From DATJKD01 sp963728295 (lineage in GTDB: Bacteria; Pseudomonadota; Gammaproteobacteria; Steroidobacterales; Steroidobacteraceae): a stretch of 64,000 bases of DNA. The stretch is taken from NCBI GenBank assembly GCA_963728295.1, contig CAVSKB010000004.1, positions 1 through 64,000 on the forward strand, given 5' to 3'. The notes under the pieces were generated by a model. It saw only the letters and a list, made by a program, of their open reading frames with translations, was not told the DNA's origin and made no database searches. Below are positions 28,847 through 38,931 of this stretch, piece by piece; within the stretch, counting starts at the first letter, position 1, and each line of letters opens with the position of its first letter. A program made the translations under genes and the position numbers.

Positions 28847-28937
28847 AGCCCGCGGCTTGCCCGGCACGACCGGGTATCGGACTCAACGCCGCCGGGACCC
28901 GGAAGCCCGCGCGGTCTGATCGGGGCTATCGAGCAAA

Positions 28938-29424
28938 ATGAACCTCACCGCAACACTCATCGTCCAGGCCATCGTGTTCGTCATCCTCGCGCTGGTGACG
29001 ATGAAGTACATCTGGCCGCCACTGATCCGCGCGATCGACGACCGCCGGAAGAAGATCGCGGACGGTCTTGCCGCCGCGGAACGCGGGTACCAGGAGCTGC
29101 AGAGCGCGAACGGCGAAGCGCAGATCATCGTCAACGAGGCGCGTGAGAAGGCGCTCAAGATCGTCGACCAGGCGAACCGGCGTTCCGGGGAGATCGTCGA
29201 GGAGGCGCGTTCGACCGCGGTCGGCCGAGGGACAGCGGCTCGTGGGCGATGCGCGCCAGGAAGCGGCCCTCGAGCAGGCCCGTGCGCGCGACCAGCTGCG
29301 CAAGGAAGTGGCGAGCCTCGCGGTCGCGGGCGCGTCGCGCCTGCTCGAGCGCGAGATCGATCCGAAGGCGCACGCCGAACTGATCGAGCAGCTCGCGCGC
29401 GAGATCGAGACGGCCAGGGCCTGA
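28938..29424 (+). CDS. atpF: F1Fo ATP synthase subunit b, one indel
   Basis: The peripheral stalk subunit (about 162 residues after correction). An N-terminal membrane helix, MNLTATLIVQAIVFVILALV with TMKYIWPPL after it, precedes a long charged helix: ERGYQELQSANGEAQIIVNE, ALKIVDQANRRSGEIVEEAR. Near 29220 a one-base change moves the frame, and the helix resumes with EGQRLVGDARQEAALEQARA and ends LIEQLAREIETARA, all standard b-subunit sequence. The operon is otherwise complete and the enzyme is core metabolism, so an assembly error is far likelier than loss. Confidence 0.93.
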
Positions 29425-29444
29425 GCAGGGACGGAAGCGTACAG

Positions 29445-29983
29445 ATGGCCGAACGAGCAACCGTTGCACGACCCTACGCCCGGGCCGCCTTCGCGCACGC
29501 GAAGGACAATGCCCGCCTCGGCGAATGGTCGCACCTGGCTCGGGCGGGCACGCGATACGGTGCTGAGCGACGAGTACCGGCGATTGCATGGCAGCCCGGG
29601 GATACGCACCGGCGCAGCTGATCGACGTGCTCACGGCGGCGGCAGGAACCTCGCTCGACGCGCACGGCCGCGCACTCGTGGACCTGCTGGCCGAGAACGG
29701 CCGGCTCGACTACCTGCCGGAGATCGCACTGCAGTTCGAGCAACTGGTGGCGGATGACCAGAACGTCGCCGACGTGGAGGTCGTCTCGGCGGTGCCGCTC
29801 GACGAGCGCCAGAAGGACCGGCTGGCGACTGCGCTGCGGGCGCGCCTGAAGCGCGAGGTGCGCTTGAGCTGCAGCACCGACGCGGGCCTGATCGGCGGCG
29901 CCGTGGTGCGCTCCGGTGACCTGCTGATCGACGGGTCGCTGCGGGGCAAGCTCGAGCGGCTCGAGACTGACCTGACGAACTGA
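29445..29983 (+). CDS. atpH: F1Fo ATP synthase subunit delta, indels
   Basis: Subunit delta (OSCP) links the peripheral stalk to the top of F1. It begins MAERATVARPYARAAFAHAK, the conserved delta N-terminus. Between 29530 and 29610 at least two indels scramble the frame; DTVLSDEYRRLHGSPG and YAPAQLIDVLTAAAG are recoverable from different frames. It then continues AHGRALVDLLAENGRLDYLP and ends SCSTDAGLIGGAVVRSGD...DGSLRGKLERL, the conserved C-terminal domain. The stop is at 29981-29983, with total length about 179 residues. Confidence 0.92.
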
Positions 29984-30036
29984 TCAGAAACGAAGAGTAC
30001 GGCCGCGCTGCGGCACGGCCAGCAGAGGCAAGCGAC

Positions 30037-31578
30037 ATGTCCATCAAGGCTTCCGAGATCAGCGACCTGATCAAGGCCCGCATCCAGAACTTCGCGGCCG
30101 CTACCGAGGCGCGCAGCGTCGGCTCCGTCGTCACGGTGACCGACGGCATCTGCCGCATCCACGGCCTGCAGGACGCGATGCAGGGCGAGATGCTCGAGTT
30201 CCCGAACAACACCTTCGGCCTCGCGCTCAACCTCGAGCGCGACTCGGTCGGCTCGGTGATCCTGGGCGACTACGAGCACATCACCGAGGGCGACACGGTC
30301 AAGTGCACCGGCCGCATCCTCGAGGTGCCCGTCGGTCCGGCGCTGATTGGCCGTGTCGTGAATGCACTCGGGCAGCCCATCGACGGCAAGGGCCCGGTGG
30401 ACGCGAAGGAAACCGACGTCATCGAGAAGGTGGCGCCCGGCGTGATCTGGCGCAAGTCGGTGAGCCAGCCGGTGCAGACGGGCCTCAAGGCCATCGACGC
30501 GATGGTGCCGATCGGTCGCGGCCAGCGCGAGCTCATCATCGGCGATCGCCAGACCGGCAAGACCGCGGTCGCGATCGACACGATCATCAACCAGAAGGGC
30601 AAGGATCTCACCTGCATCTACGTCGCGGTCGGCCAGAAGGCCTCCACCATCGCGAACGTCGTGCGCAAGCTCGAGGAGCACGGGGCGATGGCCTACACCA
30701 TTGTCGTTGCGGCCTCGGCTTCCGAGTCCGCCGCGATGCAGTACGTCGCGCCCTACTCGGGCTGCACGATGGGCGAGTACTACCGTGACCGCGGCCAGGA
30801 CGCGCTCGTGATTTACGACGATCTCACCAAGCAGGCCTGGGCCTACCGCCAGGTGTCGCTGCTGCTGCGGCGTCCGCCGGGCCGCGAGGCCTATCCCGGC
30901 GACGTGTTCTACCTGCATTCGCGCCTGCTCGAGCGCGCGGCGCGCGTCAACGAGGACTACGTCGAGCGCTTCACCAAGGGCGCGGTCAAGGGCAGGACGG
31001 GCTCGCTCACGGCCCTGCCGATCATCGAGACGCAGGCCGGCGACGTCTCGGCCTTCGTGCCCACCAACGTCATCTCGATCACTGACGGGCAGATCTTCCT
31101 CGAGACCGACCTCTTCAACGCTGGCATCCGGCCCGCGATCAACGCCGGCATCTCGGTGTCGCGTGTCGGCGGAGCGGCGCAGACCAAGGTCATCAAGAAG
31201 CTGGGCGGCGGCATCAGGCTCGCGCTCGCGCAATACCGCGAGCTCGCGGCCTTCGCTCAGTTCGCATCCGACCTCGACGCCACCACGTTGCGCCAGCTCG
31301 AGCGCGGCAAGCTGGCCACCGAGCTGATGAAGCAGCCGCAGTACGCGCCGCTGTCGGTCGCCGAGCAGGCCATCACCTTGTTCTCGGTCAACAAGGGCTA
31401 CCTCGACGACGTCGAGGTCCCCCGCGCGCTCGCCTTCGACGCCGCACTGCGCGCCCACGTCAAGTCGAAGTCCAAGGATCTCTACGACCGGATTCAGAGC
31501 ACCATGGACCTGTCGGCCGACGACGAGAAGGCGTTGAGCGCGGCCGTCGAGGACTTCAAGAAGAACGGCGCCTACTGA
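30037..31578 (+). CDS. atpA: F1Fo ATP synthase subunit alpha
   Basis: 513 residues, intact, the standard length. The non-catalytic nucleotide-binding P-loop is GDRQTGKTAVAIDTIINQKG (about residues 170-189), preceded by GLKAIDAMVPIGRGQRELII. The segments LLLRRPPGREAYPGDVFYLH and RPAINAGISVSRVGG follow, the latter with the alpha-type arginine finger (VSRVGG). The N-terminus MSIKASEISDLIKARI interacts with delta. Codon pattern and frame are clean across this gene and the next three. Confidence 0.97.
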   Translation: MSIKASEISDLIKARIQNFAAATEARSVGSVVTVTDGICRIHGLQDAMQGEMLEFPNNTFGLALNLERDSVGSVILGDYEHITEGDTVKCTGRILEVPVGPALIGRVVNALGQPIDGKGPVDAKETDVIEKVAPGVIWRKSVSQPVQTGLKAIDAMVPIGRGQRELIIGDRQTGKTAVAIDTIINQKGKDLTCIYVAVGQKASTIANVVRKLEEHGAMAYTIVVAASASESAAMQYVAPYSGCTMGEYYRDRGQDALVIYDDLTKQAWAYRQVSLLLRRPPGREAYPGDVFYLHSRLLERAARVNEDYVERFTKGAVKGRTGSLTALPIIETQAGDVSAFVPTNVISITDGQIFLETDLFNAGIRPAINAGISVSRVGGAAQTKVIKKLGGGIRLALAQYRELAAFAQFASDLDATTLRQLERGKLATELMKQPQYAPLSVAEQAITLFSVNKGYLDDVEVPRALAFDAALRAHVKSKSKDLYDRIQSTMDLSADDEKALSAAVEDFKKNGAY

Positions 31579-31592
31579 GCCGGTAACCGATC

Positions 31593-32492
31593 ATGGCTGG
31601 CACGAAGGAAATCCGCCTCAAGATCAAGAGCGTGCAGAACACGCGCAAGATCACCAAGGCGATGGAAATGGTCGCGGCGTCCAAGATGCGCAAGGCGCAG
31701 GAACGCATGCGCGCCGGACGCCCCTATGCACGCAGGTTGCTCGCGATCACCTCGCACGCCGCGTTAGCGAGCACCGATTACCATCATCCGCTGCTCACGC
31801 GCCGGGACACGATCAAGCGCGTCGGCGCGGTCGTCATCACGACCGACAAGGGGCTTTGCGGCGGCCTCAACACGAACCTCCTGCGCGTAGTGCTGAACCA
31901 GCACAAGGAATGGACCGCCAAGGGAATCGAGGTCGACTACTGCGCGATCGGCGGCAAGGGCTTCGCCTTCATCAGCCGCATGGGCGGCAAGGTCGTCTCG
32001 CAGGTGGTCAACTACGGGGACCGTCCGTCGCTCGAACGCCTGATCGGGCCAGTGAAGATCCTGATCGACGCTTACCTCGAGGGCCGCATCGACGAGGTGC
32101 ACCTGTTCAGCAACCGCTTCGTCAACACGATGAAGCAGGACCCGCTGCACTCGACGATTATCCCGATCCCGCAGACGTGGACCACTCCGGAAGGGGAGGA
32201 AGTGGTCGATGCAGCGAGCCAACCCGGTGCACACGCCTGGGACTACCTCTACGAGCCGGATGCGAAGACCGTGCTCGACGAGCTGCTGGTTCGCTACATC
32301 GAGACCTTCATCTACCAGGCGGCGGTCGACAACATCGCCTCCGAGCAGTCGGCGCGCATGGTGGCGATGAAGGCTGCGTCCGACAACGCGCAGACCATCA
32401 TCGAGGAGCTGCAGCTCATCTACAACAAGAATCGCCAGGCTGCGATCACGAAGGAAATCTCGGAGATCGTCAGCGGCGCGGCGGCGGTCTAG
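31593..32492 (+). CDS. atpG: F1Fo ATP synthase subunit gamma
   Basis: The rotor shaft subunit, 299 residues, intact. Both terminal helices are recognisable: MAGTKEIRLKIKSVQNTRKI with TKAMEMVAASKM at the start, and RMVAMKAASDNAQTIIEELQ with IYNKNRQAAITKEISEI at the end. The middle domain holds the conserved TDKGLCGGLNTNLL. About 10 residues longer than E. coli AtpG through a small insertion near WTTPEGEEVVDAASQPG. Confidence 0.96.
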   Translation: MAGTKEIRLKIKSVQNTRKITKAMEMVAASKMRKAQERMRAGRPYARRLLAITSHAALASTDYHHPLLTRRDTIKRVGAVVITTDKGLCGGLNTNLLRVVLNQHKEWTAKGIEVDYCAIGGKGFAFISRMGGKVVSQVVNYGDRPSLERLIGPVKILIDAYLEGRIDEVHLFSNRFVNTMKQDPLHSTIIPIPQTWTTPEGEEVVDAASQPGAHAWDYLYEPDAKTVLDELLVRYIETFIYQAAVDNIASEQSARMVAMKAASDNAQTIIEELQLIYNKNRQAAITKEISEIVSGAAAV

Positions 32493-32535
32493 CGGCAGTC
32501 ACTTCAATACTGAAACGTCAATCCAGGAAGCGAAC

Positions 32536-33963
<1,428 letters not shown>

Positions 33964-33983
33964 CGGGAAGGGGAGAGCGAAGC

Positions 33984-34409
33984 ATGGCAGCCACGATGCA
34001 CATCGACGTCGTCAGTGCGGAGGAGTCCATCTACTCCGGCGAGGCGGAATTCGTGGTGCTGCCGGGCATCATGGGCGAGCTCGGCATCTACCCGCGCCAC
34101 ACGCCGCTGATCACGCAGATCAAGGCCGGCACGGTGCGCATCAAGGTGCCGGGCAAGGCCGAGGAAGAGTTGGTGTACGTGCAGGGCGGCTTCCTGGAGG
34201 TGCAGCCCGATCACGTCAACGTGCTTTCAGACACGGCGATCCGCGCTGCGGACCTCGACGAGGCCAAGGTGCTGGAGGCAAAGCGGGTGGCGGAAGAGGC
34301 CGTCCGCGCGCGCACGGAGAAGCAGGGAATCGCGACCGCGGAAGCCGAGCTCGCGGCCATATCGGCGCAGTTGCAGGCCATCCAGAAGCTGCGCAAGACG
34401 CGGCGCTAA
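33984..34409 (+). CDS. atpC: F1Fo ATP synthase subunit epsilon
   Basis: 141 residues, intact. The N-terminal beta sandwich (MHIDVVSAEESIYSGEAEFV, LPGIMGELGIYPRHTPLITQ) is followed by the two-helix C-terminal arm containing EAKRVAEEAVRARTEKQ and ending LQAIQKLRKTRR, the inhibitory element in bacterial epsilon subunits. A GGGGAGAG ribosome site lies 8 bases upstream. Last gene of the atp operon; glmU follows after 15 bases on the same strand. Confidence 0.95.
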   Translation: MAATMHIDVVSAEESIYSGEAEFVVLPGIMGELGIYPRHTPLITQIKAGTVRIKVPGKAEEELVYVQGGFLEVQPDHVNVLSDTAIRAADLDEAKVLEAKRVAEEAVRARTEKQGIATAEAELAAISAQLQAIQKLRKTRR

Positions 34410-34424
34410 CCGGCTCGGCGCCAG

Positions 34425-35789
34425 ATGCCGCTCTCCGTCGTGATCCTCGCTGCCGGCCAGGGCAAGCGGATGAAGTCCGACCTGCCCAAGGTCCTGCAGC
34501 CGCTGGCCGGGCGGCCGCTGGTCTCGCACGTGGTCGACTCTGCGCGAGCGGTGGGGGCGTCGGACATCCATGTCGTCTACGGGCACGGCGGCGAGCGCGT
34601 CCGTGAGGCACTGAACGACGACGCACTGCGCTGGGCCCTGCAGGCCGAGCAGCAGGGCACCGGTCATGCCGTCATGCAGGCGATGCCGGGCGTCGCCGAC
34701 GATTCCCGGGTGCTGGTGCTCTACGGCGACGTGCCACTCGTACGCCCCCAGACCCTCGAGCGCCTCGTCGCGGCGGCGAACGACCGGACGCTTGCCGTGC
34801 TCTCGGTGCGAATGAACAACCCTACGGGCTACGGTCGCGTCATCCGCGACCGCGCCGGCCGCGTGGTGCGCATCGTCGAGCACAAGGATGCGAATGCGAA
34901 GGAGCGCGCCATCGACGAGGTAAATACCGGGCTGATGGCGGCACCCGCCGCGCGCCTGAAGGCGTGGCTGGGCCGCCTCACGAACGAAAATGCGCAGGGC
35001 GAGTATTACCTGACCGACGTGGTTTTGCAGGCCGTGAAGGACGGCATCGCCGTCGAAGGCGTGCTGGCGGAATCCGAGGAAGAGGTGTTGGGCGTGAATG
35101 ACAAGCAGCAGCTGGCCGAAGTGGAAGCCGTGAACCGCCGCCGCCGTGCGGAGGAACTGATGGCGCAGGGCGTGACGCTCGTCGACCCGGCGCGCTTCGA
35201 TGCGCGCGGGCCGGTGGAGGTCGGCCAGGACGTCTACATCGACGTCAACGTCGTCTTCGAGGGTACCGTAAAGCTCGGCGACCGGGTCCGGATCGGCCCG
35301 AACGTCGTGCTGCGCAACTGCACGATCGGTGCGGACACACAGATCTTCCCGAGCTGCGTGTTGTATGACGCCGAGATCGGGGCGCGCTGCAACGTCGGCC
35401 CGTTCGCGCGGTTTCGCCCGGGTGCGGTGCTGGAAGACGACGTGCACATCGGAAATTTCGTCGAAGTGAAGAAATCCCGGATCAAGCGTGGCTCGAAGGC
35501 GAACCACCTGAGCTACATCGGTGACGCGACGGTGGGTGAGCAGGTGAACGTGGGCGCCGGCACTATCTGCTGCAACTACGACGGTGCGAACAAGTGGCCG
35601 ACCGAGATTGGCGATGGCGCCTTCATCGGCTCGGGCACGATGCTGGTCGCCCCGGTAAAGGTCGGGGCGAACGCGACCATCGGCGCCGGCTCGACGATCA
35701 CGAAGGACGCGCCGCCGGACAAGCTCACCATCGAGCGCAGCACGCAGCTCACCATCGAGGGCTGGAAACGACCGCAGAAGAAGCAGTGA
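34425..35789 (+). CDS. glmU: Bifunctional GlmU: glucosamine-1-phosphate acetyltransferase / N-acetylglucosamine-1-phosphate uridyltransferase
   Basis: Makes UDP-GlcNAc for peptidoglycan and lipopolysaccharide. 454 residues, intact. The N-terminal uridyltransferase has LAAGQGKRMKSDLPKVLQPL (residues 8-27), AEQQGTGHAVMQAMPG and LYGDVPLVRP. The C-terminal left-handed beta-helix acetyltransferase carries hexapeptide repeats such as IGPNVVLRNCTIGADTQIFP, the active-site region GNFVEVKKSRIKRGSKANHL and the GAGTICCNYDGANKWPTEIG loop. It sits between atpC and glmS, the usual gammaproteobacterial order, and shares the amino-sugar pathway with GlmS. Confidence 0.96.
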   Translation: MPLSVVILAAGQGKRMKSDLPKVLQPLAGRPLVSHVVDSARAVGASDIHVVYGHGGERVREALNDDALRWALQAEQQGTGHAVMQAMPGVADDSRVLVLYGDVPLVRPQTLERLVAAANDRTLAVLSVRMNNPTGYGRVIRDRAGRVVRIVEHKDANAKERAIDEVNTGLMAAPAARLKAWLGRLTNENAQGEYYLTDVVLQAVKDGIAVEGVLAESEEEVLGVNDKQQLAEVEAVNRRRRAEELMAQGVTLVDPARFDARGPVEVGQDVYIDVNVVFEGTVKLGDRVRIGPNVVLRNCTIGADTQIFPSCVLYDAEIGARCNVGPFARFRPGAVLEDDVHIGNFVEVKKSRIKRGSKANHLSYIGDATVGEQVNVGAGTICCNYDGANKWPTEIGDGAFIGSGTMLVAPVKVGANATIGAGSTITKDAPPDKLTIERSTQLTIEGWKRPQKKQ

Positions 35790-36157
35790 CGGGATTATTC
35801 GCCCCCAGCTGCCGTGAAGCAGCTGCCGCGCAGCGCAACCAGGGAGTAAGCAATGTCGAATGCCCGAGTGCGATCGTGGAGTCTTGAGCTCCGTTGCTGG
35901 CCGCAGCTGTGCCTCCGCACCGTCAGGTGGCCGTTATTCTGTGAAATCGATGCAGGCTAGGGTTTCGATCGCGCCTATCATGGCGCAGGCCCGGAGGGAC
36001 CCGGCCGACGCCGGATCCTCCAGGAATCGTGGGGATCTTCGTACGCACTTGATCGCAATCGCAATTCTGCTAGCCTCCGCAACCCCGGTACGAAGCGGCC
36101 AGGACTCACGCTCCCGGTGAGCGGCCCCGCATCGGCTCTGAGACCAAGGACCCGCTC
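35790..36157 (+). other. Intergenic region glmU-glmS
   Basis: These 368 bases hold one possible small ORF (35853-35960). A direct repeat AGCTGCCG occurs at 35809 and 35821. TTGATC (about 36048) with TAGCCT 16 bases later is a weak promoter candidate for glmS. I see no larger gene, tRNA or clear terminator. Confidence 0.5.
35853..35960 (+). CDS. Possible 35-residue small ORF
   Basis: ATG at 35853 has a strong AGGGAG ribosome site 6 bases upstream and runs to TAG at 35958. The peptide starts MSNARVRSWSLELRCWPQLC and is basic with several Trp and Cys residues. No family is recognisable. The ribosome site is the only argument for coding; composition alone would not support it. Confidence 0.2.
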   Translation: MSNARVRSWSLELRCWPQLCLRTVRWPLFCEIDAG

Positions 36158-37993
36158 ATGTGTGGAATCGTAGGCGCCGTCGCCGACCATGACATCGTCC
36201 CGATCTTGATCGACGGACTGCGCCGGCTCGAGTACCGCGGCTACGACTCCGCCGGCGTCGCCGTTCTCAACGGCACCGGTACGATCAGGCGCACGCGCAC
36301 GGTCGGCAAGGTGCGAAATCTCGAAGACGCGCTCAAGGCGGACCCCGCGCACGGCAAGCTCGGCATCGCACACACGCGCTGGGCCACTCACGGCGTGCCG
36401 AGCGAGCGCAATGCGCATCCGCACATCTCCCGCGACGGGATTGCGATCGTCCACAACGGCATCATCGAGAATCACGAGGAGCTGCGCGCGGAACTGCTGA
36501 GTCACGGCTACGAGTTCGCCTCGGAGACCGACACCGAAGTCATCGCGCATCGCATTCACTATCACCTCAAGATTACGGGTGACCTGTTCAAGGCAGTGCG
36601 CGCGACCGCGGCGGAGCTCGAGGGCGCGTACGCGCTTGCGGTGATGTCACAGCATGACCCCGACCGCATCGTCCTCGCCCGCGAGGGCTGCCCGGTCGTC
36701 ATCGGGCTGGGTGAGGACGAGAACTACGTCGCGTCCGATGTGGCGGCGCTGCTGCCGGTGACGCGTCGGTTCGTCATCCTGGAGGAAGGTGACGTCGCGG
36801 AGATCCGCCGCACGAGCTATCGCATCCTCGACCGCGAAGGAAACACCGTGCAGCGGGCCGCGCACCAGAGCGAGCTGTCGGCGGACTATGCGGAGAAAGG
36901 CGAGTACCCGCATTACATGCTCAAGGAGATCCACGAGCAGCCGCGTGCGGTGGCACAGACGCTGCAGGAACGCGTCGCCGGCGGAAAGCTCCTCGAGGCG
37001 GCGTTCGGCCCGGCGGCGACAGCTGTCTTTGCGCGTACCGAGGCCGTGCGCATCGTGGCGTGCGGGACCAGCTTCCATGCGGCGTCGGTCGCGAAGTACT
37101 TCGTCGAGCAGATCTGCCGCCTGCCCTGCTGGGTCGAGATCGCGAGCGAGTACCGCTATCGCAACCCGGTCGTGCCGCGGAACACGCTGTTCGTCAGCGT
37201 GTCCCAATCCGGCGAGACCGCGGACACGCTGGCCGCGCTGCGGCTCGCGAAGCAGGCCGGGTATCTCTCGCAGCTCGCGATCTGCAACGTGCCCGAGAGC
37301 TCGCTGGTGCGCGAATCGGAGCTCGTCATGCTGACACGCGCGGGTCCGGAGATCGGCGTCGCGTCGACCAAGGCGTTCACGACGCAACTCGCGGCACTGG
37401 GCATGCTGGTCGTGGCACTTGCAAAGCATCACGGTACGGACGCGGAGCGCGAGCGAGGGCTCGTGCAGCGGCTGCTGGGAACACCTTCCCTGATCGAGAG
37501 CGCGCTCGCGCTCGATGGGCGCATCCGCGAGCTCGCGCAGCGCTTCGCCGACAAGCAGCACGCGCTGTTCCTCGGGCGTGGGCCGATGCATCCGATCGCA
37601 ATGGAGGGTGCGCTCAAGCTCAAGGAAATTTCGTATATCCACGCCGAGGCCTACCCCGCGGGCGAACTGAAGCACGGGCCCCTCGCGCTGGTGGATGCCG
37701 AGATGCCGGTCATCGCCGTCGCTCCCAACAACGACCTGCTCGAGAAACTGAAGTCGAATCTTCAGGAAGTGCGCGCGCGTGGCGGCGAGCTTTATGTGTT
37801 CGCGGATCCGGAATCCGGTATCGAGCCCTCGGACGGAGTTACCGTGATCCAGATGCCGCGCCACGTCAGCTACACGCAGGCGCCGGCGGTCTACACGGTT
37901 CCGTTACAGCTCCTCGCGTATCACTGCGCGATACTACGGGGAACGGACGTGGACCAGCCGCGGAACCTCGCCAAGTCGGTCACCGTCGAGTAG
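36158..37993 (+). CDS. glmS: Glutamine--fructose-6-phosphate aminotransferase (isomerizing) GlmS
   Basis: Makes glucosamine-6-phosphate, the entry to UDP-GlcNAc. 611 residues, intact. The start MCGIVGAVADHDIVPILIDG exposes the N-terminal nucleophile Cys. Glutaminase motifs RRLEYRGYDSAGVAV and HTRWATHGVPSERNAHPH follow. The C-terminal half has two SIS isomerase domains with ACGTSFHAASVAKYFVEQ, VSQSGETADTLAALRLAKQA and FLGRGPMHPIAMEGALKLKE, and ends NLAKSVTVE, the standard C-terminus. No glmS ribozyme-like leader is evident upstream. Confidence 0.97.
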   Translation: MCGIVGAVADHDIVPILIDGLRRLEYRGYDSAGVAVLNGTGTIRRTRTVGKVRNLEDALKADPAHGKLGIAHTRWATHGVPSERNAHPHISRDGIAIVHNGIIENHEELRAELLSHGYEFASETDTEVIAHRIHYHLKITGDLFKAVRATAAELEGAYALAVMSQHDPDRIVLAREGCPVVIGLGEDENYVASDVAALLPVTRRFVILEEGDVAEIRRTSYRILDREGNTVQRAAHQSELSADYAEKGEYPHYMLKEIHEQPRAVAQTLQERVAGGKLLEAAFGPAATAVFARTEAVRIVACGTSFHAASVAKYFVEQICRLPCWVEIASEYRYRNPVVPRNTLFVSVSQSGETADTLAALRLAKQAGYLSQLAICNVPESSLVRESELVMLTRAGPEIGVASTKAFTTQLAALGMLVVALAKHHGTDAERERGLVQRLLGTPSLIESALALDGRIRELAQRFADKQHALFLGRGPMHPIAMEGALKLKEISYIHAEAYPAGELKHGPLALVDAEMPVIAVAPNNDLLEKLKSNLQEVRARGGELYVFADPESGIEPSDGVTVIQMPRHVSYTQAPAVYTVPLQLLAYHCAILRGTDVDQPRNLAKSVTVE

Positions 37994-38001
37994 CCGCGTC
38001 G

Positions 38002-38421
38002 ATGAACGATCCGCTGCCCGTGGGCGCGAGTCCGCGCCTGCCCGAGCCCGGGCTCGTGAGCTACACACACTGGATGTACGCGCTGCATGCGCTTGCGGCA
38101 TTCATCGGCATCGTGAGCTCGGCGGCCGTCGCGCTGCAGTTCGTGTTCGGCATCCCCTCGATCATCGCGATCGTCATGAACTACGTGAAAGCAGGCGAGG
38201 TGCGCGGCACGTGGCTCGAGAGCCATTTCGCCTGGCAACGCCGCACGTTCTGGTTCGCGCTGCTGTGGGTATCGATCGTGTTCGTCCTTTCGCTGCCCCT
38301 GTTCCTGATCCTGATAGGTTTTCTCACCTTCGGCATCGGGGTGCTGTTGATCGGGGTGTGGGTCATCTATCGCGTCGCACGCGGCTGGCTGAGACTGCGC
38401 GACGCCCAGCCGATCGCATAG
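38002..38421 (+). CDS. Small inner-membrane protein, DUF4870-like
   Basis: 139 residues, intact. Two to three hydrophobic segments: YALHALAAFIGIVSSAAVAL, FGIPSIIAIVMNYV, and FWFALLWVSIVFVLSLPLFL followed by a Gly/Leu-rich helix to WVIYRVARGW. Between them the polar stretch GEVRGTWLESHFAWQRRTFW is typical of short DUF4870-type membrane proteins of beta- and gammaproteobacteria. No function is established. It starts 8 bases after the glmS stop and ends 21 bases before the slyD-like gene, so it is probably part of the same transcript. Confidence 0.75.
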   Translation: MNDPLPVGASPRLPEPGLVSYTHWMYALHALAAFIGIVSSAAVALQFVFGIPSIIAIVMNYVKAGEVRGTWLESHFAWQRRTFWFALLWVSIVFVLSLPLFLILIGFLTFGIGVLLIGVWVIYRVARGWLRLRDAQPIA

Positions 38422-38442
38422 TTCCCGGATCCGGAGGTTCGC

Positions 38443-38931
38443 ATGCAGGTTGCGCAGGACAAGGTCGTCCTCTTTCACTACACGCTCACCAACGATGCCG
38501 GAGAGGTGCTCGACAGCTCCGCCGGCAGCGAGCCGCTCGCGTACCTGCACGGCCAGGGGAACATCGTCGCGGGGCTGGAGAAGGCGCTCGACGGCCGGGC
38601 GGCGGGCGACAAGCTCGATGTGCGCGTCGAGCCGGCCGAGGGTTATGGCGTCCACGACGCTGCGCTCGTGAAGCGCGTGCCGCGGCGGTCATTCGGCTCG
38701 GTCGGCAACATCAAGCCCGGGATGCAGTTCCAGGCGCAGCTCGAGCGCGGCCAGATGCGCGTGGTAACCGTCACCGCCGTGAAGGGCGACATGGTGACCG
38801 TGGACGGAAACCATCCGCTTGCGGGGCAGAACCTCAATTTCGCCGTGGAGATCACCGAGGTCCGCGATGCCACGGCCGAGGAGCTCGCGCACGGTCACGT
38901 GCACGGTCCCGGCGGCCATCATCACGGCTGA
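38443..38931 (+). CDS. slyD: FKBP-type peptidyl-prolyl cis-trans isomerase, SlyD-like
   Basis: 162 residues, intact. The split FKBP fold starts MQVAQDKVVLFHYTLTNDAG, then SSAGSEPLAYLHGQGNIVAG and LEKALDGRAAGDKLDVRVEP. The inserted-flap (chaperone) domain contains GNIKPGMQFQAQLERGQ and VDGNHPLAGQNLNFAVEITE. The tail AHGHVHGPGGHHHG is a short His-rich metal-binding end, fitting SlyD-type nickel or zinc handling. Its last 10 bases overlap the 3' end of the minus-strand L,D-transpeptidase gene. Confidence 0.92.
   Translation: MQVAQDKVVLFHYTLTNDAGEVLDSSAGSEPLAYLHGQGNIVAGLEKALDGRAAGDKLDVRVEPAEGYGVHDAALVKRVPRRSFGSVGNIKPGMQFQAQLERGQMRVVTVTAVKGDMVTVDGNHPLAGQNLNFAVEITEVRDATAEELAHGHVHGPGGHHHG

Noticed and set aside
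29710..31458. 582-residue minus-strand ORF over atpH-atpA
   Set aside because: Mirror frame of atpA; no recognisable domains.
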